This document shows, one piece after another, positions 46,701 to 57,690 of a stretch of 63,561 nt of DNA (the first letter of the stretch is position 1; the number at the start of each line of letters is the position of its first letter). The stretch is from Branchiostoma floridae. Taxonomy: Eukaryota; Chordata; Leptocardii; Amphioxiformes; Branchiostomatidae. The notes under the pieces were generated by a model. That model was not told the origin of the DNA. It worked only from the letters and a program-made list of their open reading frames with translations, and made no database searches. The stretch spans positions 22,227,308 through 22,290,868 of the forward strand of contig NC_049988.1 in the NCBI RefSeq assembly GCF_000003815.2. The letters run 5' to 3'. The position numbers and the translations under genes were made by a program.

Positions 46701-48085
46701 TTTGTATCATAGCAACGCAGTCACATCCGTCGAAGGTTGTCATAAGATTTTATTGTCGTAGAGTTATTAACAGTTTATGACAGAATCAATCGGAGGCAAG
46801 CTTCTACGGCAGTCCTTTCGCAACAAGACAGTTGATTTTGGTACAAAACTTGTAATCAGCTTGTGATCTTACGGCAATCGTACGACGAATATGAGACAAA
46901 ATTACAAAGTTTTACCTGCTCTGGAGACGTACAAAGCGTTGGGTATGCTCGCAGCGGCGTCCGCAATGGACTGCCAATCAGTCTGCGGCTGCTGCATGGG
47001 TGTGGTGCCTGGGGGGAAATCGTAAAATTAAACACACTCCAGATATAGGACGAAATGTACGTATAAAAGCGAGACAGGAACAGGACGCCGTAAAAAACGA
47101 TTTACCTGCTCCGGAGGCGTACATAGGGTTGGGCACACTCGCAGCGGCGTCGGCACGTGCCTGAAAATCAGTCTGCTGCCGCTGCATGGGTGTGGTGTCT
47201 GGAGAAAATTACAAAATTAAAATGGCGCCGGCGGTATGAATTAAGCAGACAGTCACTTCAAGATTTAATGGATCAAGATACAACATGATTTGAACAAATG
47301 TATATCCAGTAACTATGGTAGTATCATTTCATCTAGGAAACCAGTGCAACTGTGGCACATGGACATCCTTCTCCAGTTATTGTACATCGCACTATCAGAG
47401 AGCCATTCTTCAACTCAAGTTGCTTTTGTCGCATGGAAATCCAAATATGACTTCTTATGACATCACAGTAAACGTAGCGACAAGGTTTGAAATTAGAATC
47501 TGGGTTCGAAAAATCTTATATTCAAGAGAAAAAAAAACATTGCTTGATCATCGTGGTTAAATTGTGCGATATCATAATAGTGCATATATTTTATGGCCTT
47601 TATCTTGTACGTTTCATCTTGAGCAGCGGTGCTAGGTTTCAAACTGGTTATGTTTTCAGCCAAACGCACGTACTTTTCTCGATAATTGAGCCGGGTTCTG
47701 TCATGTGCAGAAGTTTGCCTGATGTTTCCTATGCACGATGCTTTACTTCACCATCGGAAATGGCGAACTCACCCCTCATTACGCCATTCCGCAAGCGGGG
47801 TTCGCACTTGATCCATACTACTTCTGCCCCCCTGCCCCCGCGGGATAGAAAAAATACTGCCATAAAAATGCATCCTCCAGGCTTCATGCCTCGGCCAAAT
47901 GCTATCTAAAAGAATGAACATATAGAAATGCACGGCACTGGGTTATTTTAACTCTTAGAGTTGTCATTACATAGTTTTTTTTAACCAAATCCCATTGGCC
48001 GCTGACATATGAGAGAGAAAATATTCTAAAAAAACATATATTTACCCGTGTCACCAGTTTGGGACTGCTGTTGCCCTCCAGGCAT
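43723..48085 (-). CDS. C-type lectin gene 7: long neck, duplicate of gene 4
   Basis: Exons: 48085-48046 (MPGGQQQSQTGDT), cassettes 47198-47106 (NPMY) and 47008-46916 (NALY), membrane 46025-45880, neck 45731-44900, CTLD 44489-44094, last exon 43733-43723. The joined CDS is 536 residues. The neck has 15 repeats, one 14-residue unit fewer than gene 4, and keeps the duplicated five-repeat block and both LKCDQNG cysteines. The CTLD is nearly identical to gene 4 and shares QPN, WAD and DCVCY, so the altered site existed before the duplication and has been kept. The tail has one NPMY and one NALY. Confidence 0.86.
44900..45731 (-). repeat. Neck repeats of gene 7
   Basis: Fifteen units. The five-unit block lies at 45647-45411 and 45410-45174. 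One 14-residue unit near the C-terminal end of the gene 4 array is missing here. Confidence 0.85.
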
Positions 48086-51000
48086 GGTGTGACTTGTCAG
48101 GTTTCTGCACAGCAAAAATCCACGCCCTGCGTCAGGCGAGGTCCGAACACAATGTGAAATATGAAGAAATTAGAAACCAAAGATGAAAGAAAATCATAAG
48201 TGACAAACAACGCACGTTTCCAGACAAATCAGATACACACGCAATCGTTTTCTTTGTTTCTTTGTTGCATATTTAAAGCGAGGTATCGAAAACAATTTTA
48301 AAAGACATTCTACCTTTTTGATCATGTTTGGAAACCCATTACAAATATTGGATTCATCTATATGCACCCATAAAAAAAAAATAACTGTCTTTTTCTCCAT
48401 CTGATATTTTCCGTGTTCGTCACACAACATGTAGAAAGTAAACACACATAAGAGTTTTACGTTGACGCATATTTTTAAAGATTTTCTACAATAAGTTTTC
48501 ATTTGGCGTCTTCACTTAAGGAACACCAAAGTGGCATGCTTAGTGCTGCAGTATAGCTAAGAGTTGTCAGGTGGCGCCATTTACATGTCAGAACGTCAGG
48601 ATCGACAAGGAGAATATGTATATATTGTTAAACTGATTGTGGAAAACTCGTAGAAATGAATTTGATTCATGCATCCCTGTACATTATCTGACAGATTTTG
48701 ATATAAAAATGTAGAAATAAGTATATTTTATCATAATAATTTTATGTCGTGTCTTGCAGTGCATAAATATGAAATACACATGAATATACCAAGTAATACC
48801 TTAATTAGTCTGATGACGTAAGATCACATTTACCTTTATTTGGAGGTATGACGTGGCATTAGGTGGTGCGAATGGCATTTTGTTTTTCTGCAAGTGGCAG
48901 ACTAATTTTCTGGGAAAAGAAGTTAATCTGGACTGAGACGGAGAAACATGAAAAAGTTTGTGCGTAAAAACTCTTAAGTGTTGATGTAGTCATTAAATCC
49001 GCGTGTTTTTCTGGATACGTTGCAAGCCCTTCCTGAAATTTTGGGTAAAACACGTAAAGTGTACTATAATATAGCACTATATTCTGTAATAACTTATATT
49101 CCTCCCAACTGTAACAACATTAGAAACAGGGAATTTCAGAGTTAGTTTTCATAACGTTTAATTTCAGTCATATGATCATGTAAATTTTTATAACAGTGAT
49201 TGACAGGTATCATGAACGTCAGGTAACAGCGCAGCAATTGTCGTATACCGTCTTTCTTTCCAATATAAGCTTAACCACGACCTTCGCCAAGTAAGTTTGT
49301 CTCAATGCAAATGATGTACAAAGAAGGCTCTTATCAGCACAATTTACCTGGTTTTCTAATCAATTATGCAAATTTAGTCGTGATTTGCATAATTGATATT
49401 TATTTGTGTTCCTCTCGTACTACATTTCAAGCCTATACACACCTGCACACACATGCCTATATTTACACATACACACAGACAATGTGCTTATACACAGATG
49501 CTTAGACACACATATACATGCATGTATGCACAGTGCCACATAGTTCACACACATGCATGCAGTGTATATGCACACGTATACATACACATGAAATTAATTA
49601 ACACACACAATCATGTGCGCACACACATATGCCGCACAGTGTATATGCACACATATACATTAACACACACATATGTCTGTAAGATATATGTGTTTCTTTC
49701 AGTTCAGCATAACCAGAATATCTTTTTTGTCCAAAAACCACGGAATTGAATTGATGAGGCCTAAAGATACCAGAGCTCCACAATGATAATACACAATAGG
49801 CCATATTTACATTCATCTAAAGGGATGATGTGGCACCACGTGGTAAGAATGGCATTTTGTTTTTCTGCAAGTGGCAGACTAATTTTCTGGGAAACGAAGT
49901 TAGTCTGTGCTGGGAGGGAGAAACATCAAAACGTTCGTACGGGAGAACTCTTCATGTAGTAATTGAATCTCCATGTTTTTTTTCCGGAGACATTGCAGAT
50001 CCTTCCTTTGTGCACCAGTTTCCATCATTTTATACACTGTTGAACGTCTGAGACTGTATGATGGTTTAGAAATGAGATAGTTGTGTTTTAAATAGTTCCT
50101 ATATTTGTGTTTGTCAGGGAGTTTCTGCCTTCAGTGTTGTATTTACGTCCATGAGAATTGAAGGCATTGCTGTTGGTGTCTGTCTATGCAACTTTCCGTT
50201 CTAAACGCTGTGAAGGGTGTGGATTACTGGACTGTGTAATCTAACTTTGGGCGGGGGTAAGTTTGTTTGACTTTGATGGACTTTTGATGGTTTTTGTTAC
50301 AACATCTTTCAAAAGAATCCCAAAGGAAGATCTAGAATGAAGGATTTGGTCTTGTAAAGCAGAACTAAGCTGTGCCCTTTGGTCAAGAAAAAGTCGCAAA
50401 AGTGGAATACAGGCCTCAGAATGTTTTGATAGTGAGTGTCCAAAATCTGGATAACTAGTTATAGTATGTATGGAGTGCACTGATTCTCACGCTAACCGAC
50501 ATCTTTCTCACCGCAGTCACCCCTAAAGCCCCCTTCACACGAGAGCACGAATGAGCCGGAATGCCGTCCGAATGAAATTTTTTTTCTATTCGTGGCAATT
50601 CCTCGCAATTCGTACTGTATTCTAAACATTCTTACTGCATTCGAGATATTCGTCCCCGTTCTTTTGGCTGGCTCGAAAGTTTTTGACATGTTAAAAACTG
50701 TCGAAGTGCATTCGAAGTGGAGAAATATCGAATGGCATTCGTAGTGGATTCTTAGTGGATTCTAACTATTCTGACTGCAGTCTGACCGCATTCTACGACA
50801 TTCTAACATTATTCGAAACATTCTTATCTCATTCGATGGAGAACCGAAACGGCAAGCCACCTCGAATCCTGCCAGAATGTGGCCGAAAGAATATTTCGAA
50901 TGCCGTAAGAATGTCTAGAATGCACCACGAATTCACAGGAATAGACAAGAATTTTCATTCTGACGGCATTCCGGCTCATTCCTTCTCGTGTGAAGGGGAT

Positions 51001-52207
51001 TTAAGGCCCATTTGGAATTCTCACCCGAATGGCCCCGAATGTGGCAAGAATTTTGCAAATACTTCATTCCGACTGGTTCGGCTTTATTCCTGCTAATTCG
51101 ATTTCCGTGTGAAGGCCCTATTAGTAAGACAACCGGAGCCGCAGAGTTCCCGTTTACAACTTTTATTCAGTGTGTCACACAGACCGGTTTCACCAATCTG
51201 GCTTCTTCAGTGGTCCAGGCTCAAATGAGCACAGTCTACAAACTTTGGATTACAACAAGAAAATATTTGGAACTTGGTTAAGGCTGCTTATAAAGGAACG
51301 TCCACCAATAAATACCTGCAAGTTCTGCCACTTTGCGTTTTTCGTCCATTCACTTCACTTCATTTCATTTCTTTTCATTTCATTTCATTTCACGTCACTT
51401 TATTTCTTTTGCTAGAAGCGTCCATTTACTATAACAAAAGAAATTCATCCTACTATAAAAAGTGAAGTAACGTGTTGTCATAAGTAAAGTTTATAAGCGC
51501 TTACACTTTGTCTATCCTGACTGTTCAGCATTTTGAAGGAAAAGCTCCTAAACAGGACATGAGCTTGATACGACCAAGCCAGAGGTTTTCCACTTCCTGG
51601 AATGGTCTTCAAGAAAAAGAAAAACTCCTGTCCAACGCAAAAAGATCTGTAAATCCTCTCTCTATGAAAATTATGGCGTGACAACTAAGGTGCTGTAAGT
51701 GCTTCATTCCTTTGGTACCCGTTCCTTACTGCTTCATCACATTCTGTCCATTACTTTCTTTGTCTTAGTTTTCTACTCAACAAGGCCGAAAGAGTGTTGA
51801 GAAGTCAAAATTATGCTAAACATGTGCTATTTGGGGCACATTTACATTGTTATAATACCAGGGTTAAACTGAACAATAGTGGGACTTACCAATAGCGGTA
51901 AATACCGGTAGGTATGGCATTTATATAGCGTGATACTTACGCCTGGCAATTGCCGCTAGTGGTAAAATCCACATTTCCTGCATTGTTTACATTTTACAGG
52001 TTGGTTTTACTGTGGAGTGCCGTCGCATGGATACCGGCAGATACAGACGAAGGTGATATTGGAATGTACTGCAGCTATACTTCCAGGCTGTAAGATTTTC
52101 TGGTTAGATTCATTGATACAATTCCTTACTTAACATATTACATGTCAGTTTTACTGCAGATGGCTGGAGAGCCGCTGTACAGTGGTGGTGAGAGTTCCGC
52201 CTGTCAC
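48086..52207. other. Gene 7 upstream/gene 8 downstream region
   Basis: Holds TGACGTGGCA (48849-48858) and a diverged second copy (49826), the octamer inverted repeat, CA-rich tracts (49437-49680), a fold-back element (50527-51120), the AATAAA block (AATAAA on -, 51162-51167) and a TTTCA-rich simple repeat (51350-51400). No gene seen. Confidence 0.55.
50527..51120. mobile_element. Fold-back TIR element, CCCCTTCACACG family
   Basis: Inserted relative to the copy at 27.49 kb, which reads CACCCCTAAGTAAGAC uninterrupted. Inverted arms are at 50530-50566 and 50963-50998 (CCCCTTCACACGAGA...GAATGAGCCGGAATG); a third partial end (CGTGTGAAGGCCCTA) is at about 51105-51120. The inside is rich in GAATG/CATTC. 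Flanks look like TAA/TTA, suggestive of a 3-bp target duplication. Confidence 0.65.
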
Positions 52208-54773
52208 CTACGGACGTCCTGAAAAAAAAGAGAGCAGAATTAGCAGGCATGCCTGCGAAGCTGGTGTGTTACTCCGAAGGGCGGTTATACAGGCTGTATA
52301 TAGATACAGATACAGAAGCTGGTGTGTTACGCCGAAGGGCGGTTATACCGGCTATATAGAGACAGATACAGAAGCTGGTGTGTTACGCCGAAGGGCGGTT
52401 ATACAGGCTATATAGATACAGATACAGAGATGTGAAGGGATGTGTTTTGACATGGTTTATACGGAGAGTAATGTATGTCTTGTGTGCTGAAGGATAGTTG
52501 GACTGGTATAAAAAGTACCTGGGAAAGCCTGGCATATGAAGCCAGCCTTCCAATCGCACATGCTGTCGTTCCACTTGTCTTCAGAGGATTCTAGGTAACG
52601 AACGCAGTCTTCGAGGCCCCGGGCGTTGTTTGGTTCTCCCGGATGCCAGTTGTTGTACGTCCCAAGTGCAGAACCATCCACCCACTCAAAGCTTCCCTCT
52701 TCGCGCCGATCGTGCAGGCCGAACCAGAAGGGATCATCGTAGCTCACGGCATTGTGCAGGGAGATCAGGAAGGCGTTGGTCCCAGCGTCTCGGGGCATGG
52801 CGAGGGTGCCGCCGTCTTCACCACAGGCCGCGGCCGCTCCGCTGAAGGTCTTCAATGTGCTGAAGGCCTTGTAGCAGATTCCACGGAACTCTGCGTAACC
52901 TTTAGGACAAGATACTGGAAAAAATTGAGTCAACAACAGACGTAGGAAATTCAATGGATATCGGTGGTATTGAAAATGTTCATTGCATTTATTTCATCGG
53001 AAGAACATATCTCTCTCTAATATCAATTAGTCAAATATTATCATGCATGCTTGCGTTGGAATAATGATAGTTAGTGCTCTAAAGTAGGCTTGTTTAATTT
53101 TTGTGAAGTTGACAAATAGAACATCAAAAATAGTACATGACTCAGACTTAACTTACGCAGCATCTTACTCATCTCTTGAAGACGCTCCTCTAGGGCAGCG
53201 GTTTGGCTGTCCAGGTCACGCTTCAAGGCGTCAACAGTGGTGGACAGTTGGCGCATGTCGTCTTGGTCGCGCTTCAAGGCATCAACAGTGGCGGACAGTT
53301 GGCGCATGTTGCCTTGGTCATGATTCAAGGCATCAACAGTGTTGGACATGTCGTCTTGATCGCGCTTCAAGTCGTCAACAGTGGTGGACAGTTGGCGCAT
53401 GTCGTCTTGGTCGCGCTTCAAGGCGTCAACAGTGGTGGACAGTTGGCGCATGTCGTCTTGGCCGAGCTTCAAGGCGTCAACAGTGGTGGACAGTTGGCGC
53501 ATGTCGTCTTGGTCGCGCTTCAAGGCGTCAACAGTGGTGGACATGTCGTCTTGGTCACGCTTCAAGGCGTCAACAGTGGTGGACAGTTGAGTTATTTCCT
53601 ACAGATGAAAGAGTACCAAAAAAAGAAAATTAAGGGATAACAGCAGTATGTACTGTCTTGGTAGTCACTCAAACATAAGAACAGACACAGCATAAAGATG
53701 TTTTAAAATAACTTTGTGGTACAAGAGTGTTTACCTCCTTATTCATGACAGTCAAAGGGGCGAATCCCACAGCAACTAGACTTAGCAGGACGGCAATGCC
53801 GGCGGCGATGCAGCTGCGGTGGGAGCGGATGAAGCTACAGAAGCCACAGCGGCCGCTTGCTCCACCCGGATACGTGCGGTCTGTAGAGATCATAACTTTA
53901 CGTAAATAAATAAAGATATATAAGATCGTGGACGGTCGAAGAAAAGACAATTTCGATTGGTGAAGATTCTCACTTTTTATCTAGACCGCGGTAGATGTGA
54001 TACAACGAATAACAATTTAAAATTGAAATGCATTTTCAACAGCATGTTGTTATTCTACAGAATTTGATATACACTGTACACGCACGATTATAGCCATGTA
54101 CACCGAACCACGATATACAAAATTAACTAAAGAAAGAGGTTTACCCCTAAATTTTCGGTTAATGTCGGAGGACCTTGTTCACATAATGACAGTTATTACA
54201 GTGTTGGAAGGCAATTTTCTATAATGTATTCCACCAACACAGATGAACCTTCATGCTAAAGACAGAGGTGCTATATATCAAATTCCCGTGAACCTAAACA
54301 AAATCTGTTTGAATTTCATCCCTAAGATTTTAGATAATGACTTTCGTTATACTTTATATAAGGTATCAGAAGTAGAATATCGTTTCTCGGGGAACATAAC
54401 CACCGGTATTTCAAACTATGAAAATTGTCTAATATTTCAACGTGTCTGTATCCTTAGATTATCATACTCCATTTCTGCTTGAAAACATGCTAAAATAGTG
54501 TGCAAATAAATGCCTATTTTGTACTGAAAGGGCAAGTAAACGTCGGCTACCTGCAGACGTGTACGTTGCGTGACGTTTCACCGCCTCGGCTTCTTCGTAC
54601 GTGTGTGAAGACTCTTCTTGGTCTTCTTGTGACTTGTCAGCCCCGTTGCCATGGCGGACACGCCCGCGGGAACCACCCTGACGGACGGGAGGGGGTTGGG
54701 GCGGCGGCCCGCTGGTTTGGCCGCTGTCAGGGCGCGAGAAAGGGGACCGGACCGGCTCTGCTTGCTCGTACAT
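52208..54773 (-). CDS. C-type lectin gene 8: proline-rich tail, duplicate of gene 2
   Basis: Exons: 54773-54551 (tail, 74 residues from MYEQAEPV), 53880-53735 (membrane), 53598-53157 (neck), 52914-52519 (CTLD), 52218-52208 (end). The joined CDS is 405 residues. Tail motifs match gene 2: YEQAEPV at the start, proline-rich GPPPQPPP, YEEAEAV near the membrane side. The neck has seven repeats but in a different 14/17 order from gene 2. The CTLD keeps EPNN and WND with six cysteines and differs from gene 2 at only a few positions (for example WNDSMC against WNDSRC). A TGACGTGGCA site lies about 120 bp upstream of the ATG, as in gene 2. Confidence 0.85.
52257..52430. repeat. 56-58 bp minisatellite, three copies
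   Basis: Units start at 52257, 52315 and 52371; same unit as at 7506-7735 and the same intron position in the duplicate gene, with one unit fewer. Confidence 0.85.
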
Positions 54774-55022
54774 TTCGGCAGTACTGTACAGACAGCCGCC
54801 GTGTAGTGTATAACTGTGAAAAATCATGAATATAGCAAATAATACCTTAATTAGTCTGAAGACGTAAGACCAAATTTGCCTTTATTTGGAGGGATGACGT
54901 GGCATCAGGTGGTGCGAATGGCATTTTGTTTTTCTGCAAATGACAGACTAATTTTCTGGGAAAAGGAGTTAATCTGGGCTGGGTGGGAGAAACATCAAAA
55001 GTTTGTGCGTCAGAACTCAGTG

Positions 55023-55542
55023 TTTTGTTTTGGCATCCGTCTGTCTCGGAAGACAATGGTAGGCAGACAGGGTGGGTTTAAGGCGACCCGTCTGCCTGGC
55101 CTGCACTTATTTTTAAGGTGAAGGAGGGGTGTGCACTTCCTTCTCCACCACCCTCTCGTCCACTGGCGCACTAAGTCCTACAGGGGCAATTGTTTGCAAC
55201 GTGTAAGACGGCCCCAGCAGATGCAGGTTTGTTATTTGGAGTTTCCGTCTCCTAGGAGGACTACCGACCAAGGATGTAAGGGGTTCCTCCTACCCCTGAC
55301 TCGTGTGTCATGGCGGGTGCGTCATGCCCGAACATGCCCCTATGGCCTGTCACCACAACAAAGGCCTGTCACTGCCACTAGCCGAAGCTATGTACTCATT
55401 TACACCTGAGTTAGGTGAGGAAAGTCGTGTAAAGTGCCTTTCCCAAGGGCACAAGATCGGTGGCACGGCAAGCGGATTTGAACCCGGGACCTCTCGGGCC
55501 TGAGACCAACGCGCTCCCGATCGTGCCACGCGGTCCCACACT
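55023..55542 (-). mobile_element. Full-length tRNA-derived SINE with 10-bp target duplication
   Basis: Flanked by GAACTCAGTG at 55013-55022 and 55543-55552. On - it begins with a tRNA-like head (A box TGGCACGATCGG, B box GGTTCAAATCC) and ends in CAAAACAAAA. The gene 2 copy of this site (about 10.33 kb) is empty. Confidence 0.8.
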
Positions 55543-56569
55543 GAACTCAGTGTAGTCATTAAATATCCGTGTTTTTCTGGAGATGTCGCAGAACCTTACT
55601 GCCATTTTGGGCAAAATATATAATGTGTACCATGAAATAGCGCTGTGTACTATTGTAACTCACATTTAGTTCAACATTTCAAACAGAGATATTTGTTTTA
55701 TAACTTTTTTTTTATTTCAGTCATGTTTGTTTGTCTTATTGGGATCTCCATTAGTGATACTAAATATGGGCATGTTCTTTGTCAATAACGGTAATTGACA
55801 GGTGTCAGGCACGTCAAAACACAGCACACACAGGCGTGCACACATACACACACACACACAGACATGCGTGCACACACACACACACACACACACAGAGTTA
55901 TGTATCAGTAGATGCCATGCTTTGTACCTTGTACAGCTTTTGCGCAATGAAGTTATGTGAAAGATTTTTGTCGAATTGAAAATGGTTTGCCTCACCATAA
56001 CAAATTTAGGGTGCAGCCATTGCGACCTATATCATTATATCTTGCTTTATTCTATTTTCTAATATGACTTATTTCTAAAGGACAAAATCACCGCGTTACA
56101 GCAAAACTAGCTGGAAGTAGCAAGGACGCTGCAGTGATTACTCTGTCCGCCAGATGTCCCGATGCATGATGTGCAGTCAGTACCAAGGACATCGCCAATA
56201 TTCCTTTTTTGGTTATCTTCATTTGCAGTTTATATCCATCTTTTTTTCAATGGATATTGGCAATCTGTTGTTGAGATTAGCACTTAACGGTAATTAATTT
56301 CTATAGTCTTGCTTATTTCGATGTGTAACATTTCTTACATTGTTACAAACGTGTTGGGTACGTATGATCGCATCAAAACGAATAAAACTTCAAAAACTCG
56401 TTCCACTTTATTCAGGGTGATTAACATGTCTTAATATAGCTAGATTATACAAGTATTAAAATATTTCTGGTTTATTTCTGGAACACCCACTTCCCATCTT
56501 TGATCCGTTTATAATAATATTGTGCAAGACCAAAAATTAAAGACAGCTTTTTTGTTGCATTTGGCTGCG

Positions 56570-56697
56570 CTCTTTAGAAAATGGCGGGACGTCCAAAGTT
56601 CTACACTGTCGTCTGCCATGACTGAACTGACTACTTTTCCCCTCAGAAATTATTAGCTGGTGCAACTGACGCAGTTTACTCTTCATAGGTTCAACAG
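56570..56697 (+). promoter_or_regulatory. Candidate promoter and non-coding first exon of the TERB1-like gene
   Basis: A short segment contains AAAATGGCGGGAC, which resembles YY1-type promoter motifs, and ends at a good donor (CAACAG then GTAAGG at 56698). A matching acceptor (TATAACAG, ending at 57657) lies 33 bp before the ATG at 57691. The ATG in the motif would give only a 14-codon upstream ORF. The role is inferred from position and splice signals alone. Confidence 0.35.
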
Positions 56698-57690
56698 GTA
56701 AGGGGAAACTTCAAAATGTGAGTAAACTTAAGCCGTAACTTTAAGCACCTTTGCTTGGTTTCGTTGTTGTTGTTGTTTCGTGATTTTTGAAGGGGGTGGG
56801 GGGTATCGGGTTCTATAAAATATAGATGCTTTAAGTTGGTCGAAGTTTTTGACAGGATATTCCTTCTTCTTCTTCTTTTCTACTGCTTAGCCCCCTTACG
56901 GGGATTAATAGCAGGGCGCATGTTTGTTAGTAACAGGTGCTAGTGCCATACAAACATAGGGAAAACAAAGGCACAAAAAAAAGCACACAACGGAACATAA
57001 ACAACTGATCTGTGGGTGCAAAAGACAAGACAAGTGAGTGCGGTGGGTTAGTATCTGTCAGTATTAAAATATCCTGTCAATATTTAAGAGTTTCTTGGCC
57101 CCGGTGACAGACTTTATCAAACGCTGGACAGCCTGTTGTCTTTTTAGATGAATAATTTTGTTTTCATTTCTTCTGAGCTGTGGATCAAAGTGTTTTCCGA
57201 GGGATTTTTTGGGAGGACATTTGCTGTCATTTTTTTCTTAAATTTTTGTTGTAGTGTTTTAGCGAATCCTGGTTTTATTCTATTTCTGTGATAGTTCAGG
57301 CAATATTTTAGGCAATATGTATTCATTACGGTATTCATGCAATGCGTCTTATTGTTGTTGTTGTTGTTGTTGTCCTCATTTAACGTCTATTATTTCGCTA
57401 GACGTGGTCTTATTTGTATTGTTTATGTTACTATGTTCTTGTGAATGATAAGGTAGCGTTACACGAAGTAAACAAGCCTAATAATTCGGCTTTCGTACCG
57501 CAACTTGGTTGTGAAACAAATAAACTGTTTTCTCCCTCTCTCTCTCTCTAAGTCTAAGTCCATAGAAGAAGTCAGAGGGAACAACCAATACCCAGTCTTA
57601 TATTATGTTATAATGCCTTAGCAAGTCTTAAGTGTTCTTCATACTTTCTATAACAGGTCAGGTTCCAAGAACTCCAAGAAGTAGTCTGAG

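Larger units (their letters stand above)
34900..50520. repeat. Direct segmental duplication, copy B (genes 6 and 7)
   Basis: Partner of about 10.1-27.5 kb. Carries its own SINE (42519-42774) and lacks the two TIR elements of copy A. It ends near 50.52 kb, where a fold-back element starts and the gene 8 block follows. Confidence 0.8.
54774..57690. other. Region between the lectin array and the TERB1-like gene
   Basis: Contains the gene 8 promoter side with TGACGTGGCA (54895-54904), the SINE, a CA microsatellite (55830-55895), then single-copy sequence from about 56 kb with the candidate TERB1-like first exon, a TTG run (57351-57372) and a TC run (57533-57549). The duplicated character of the window ends near 55.8 kb. 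Confidence 0.55.

Noticed and set aside
55477-55537. tRNA-like segment considered as a functional tRNA gene
   Set aside because: It is the head of a SINE: the cloverleaf is imperfect, the body continues into shared SINE sequence, and target duplications flank the whole unit.
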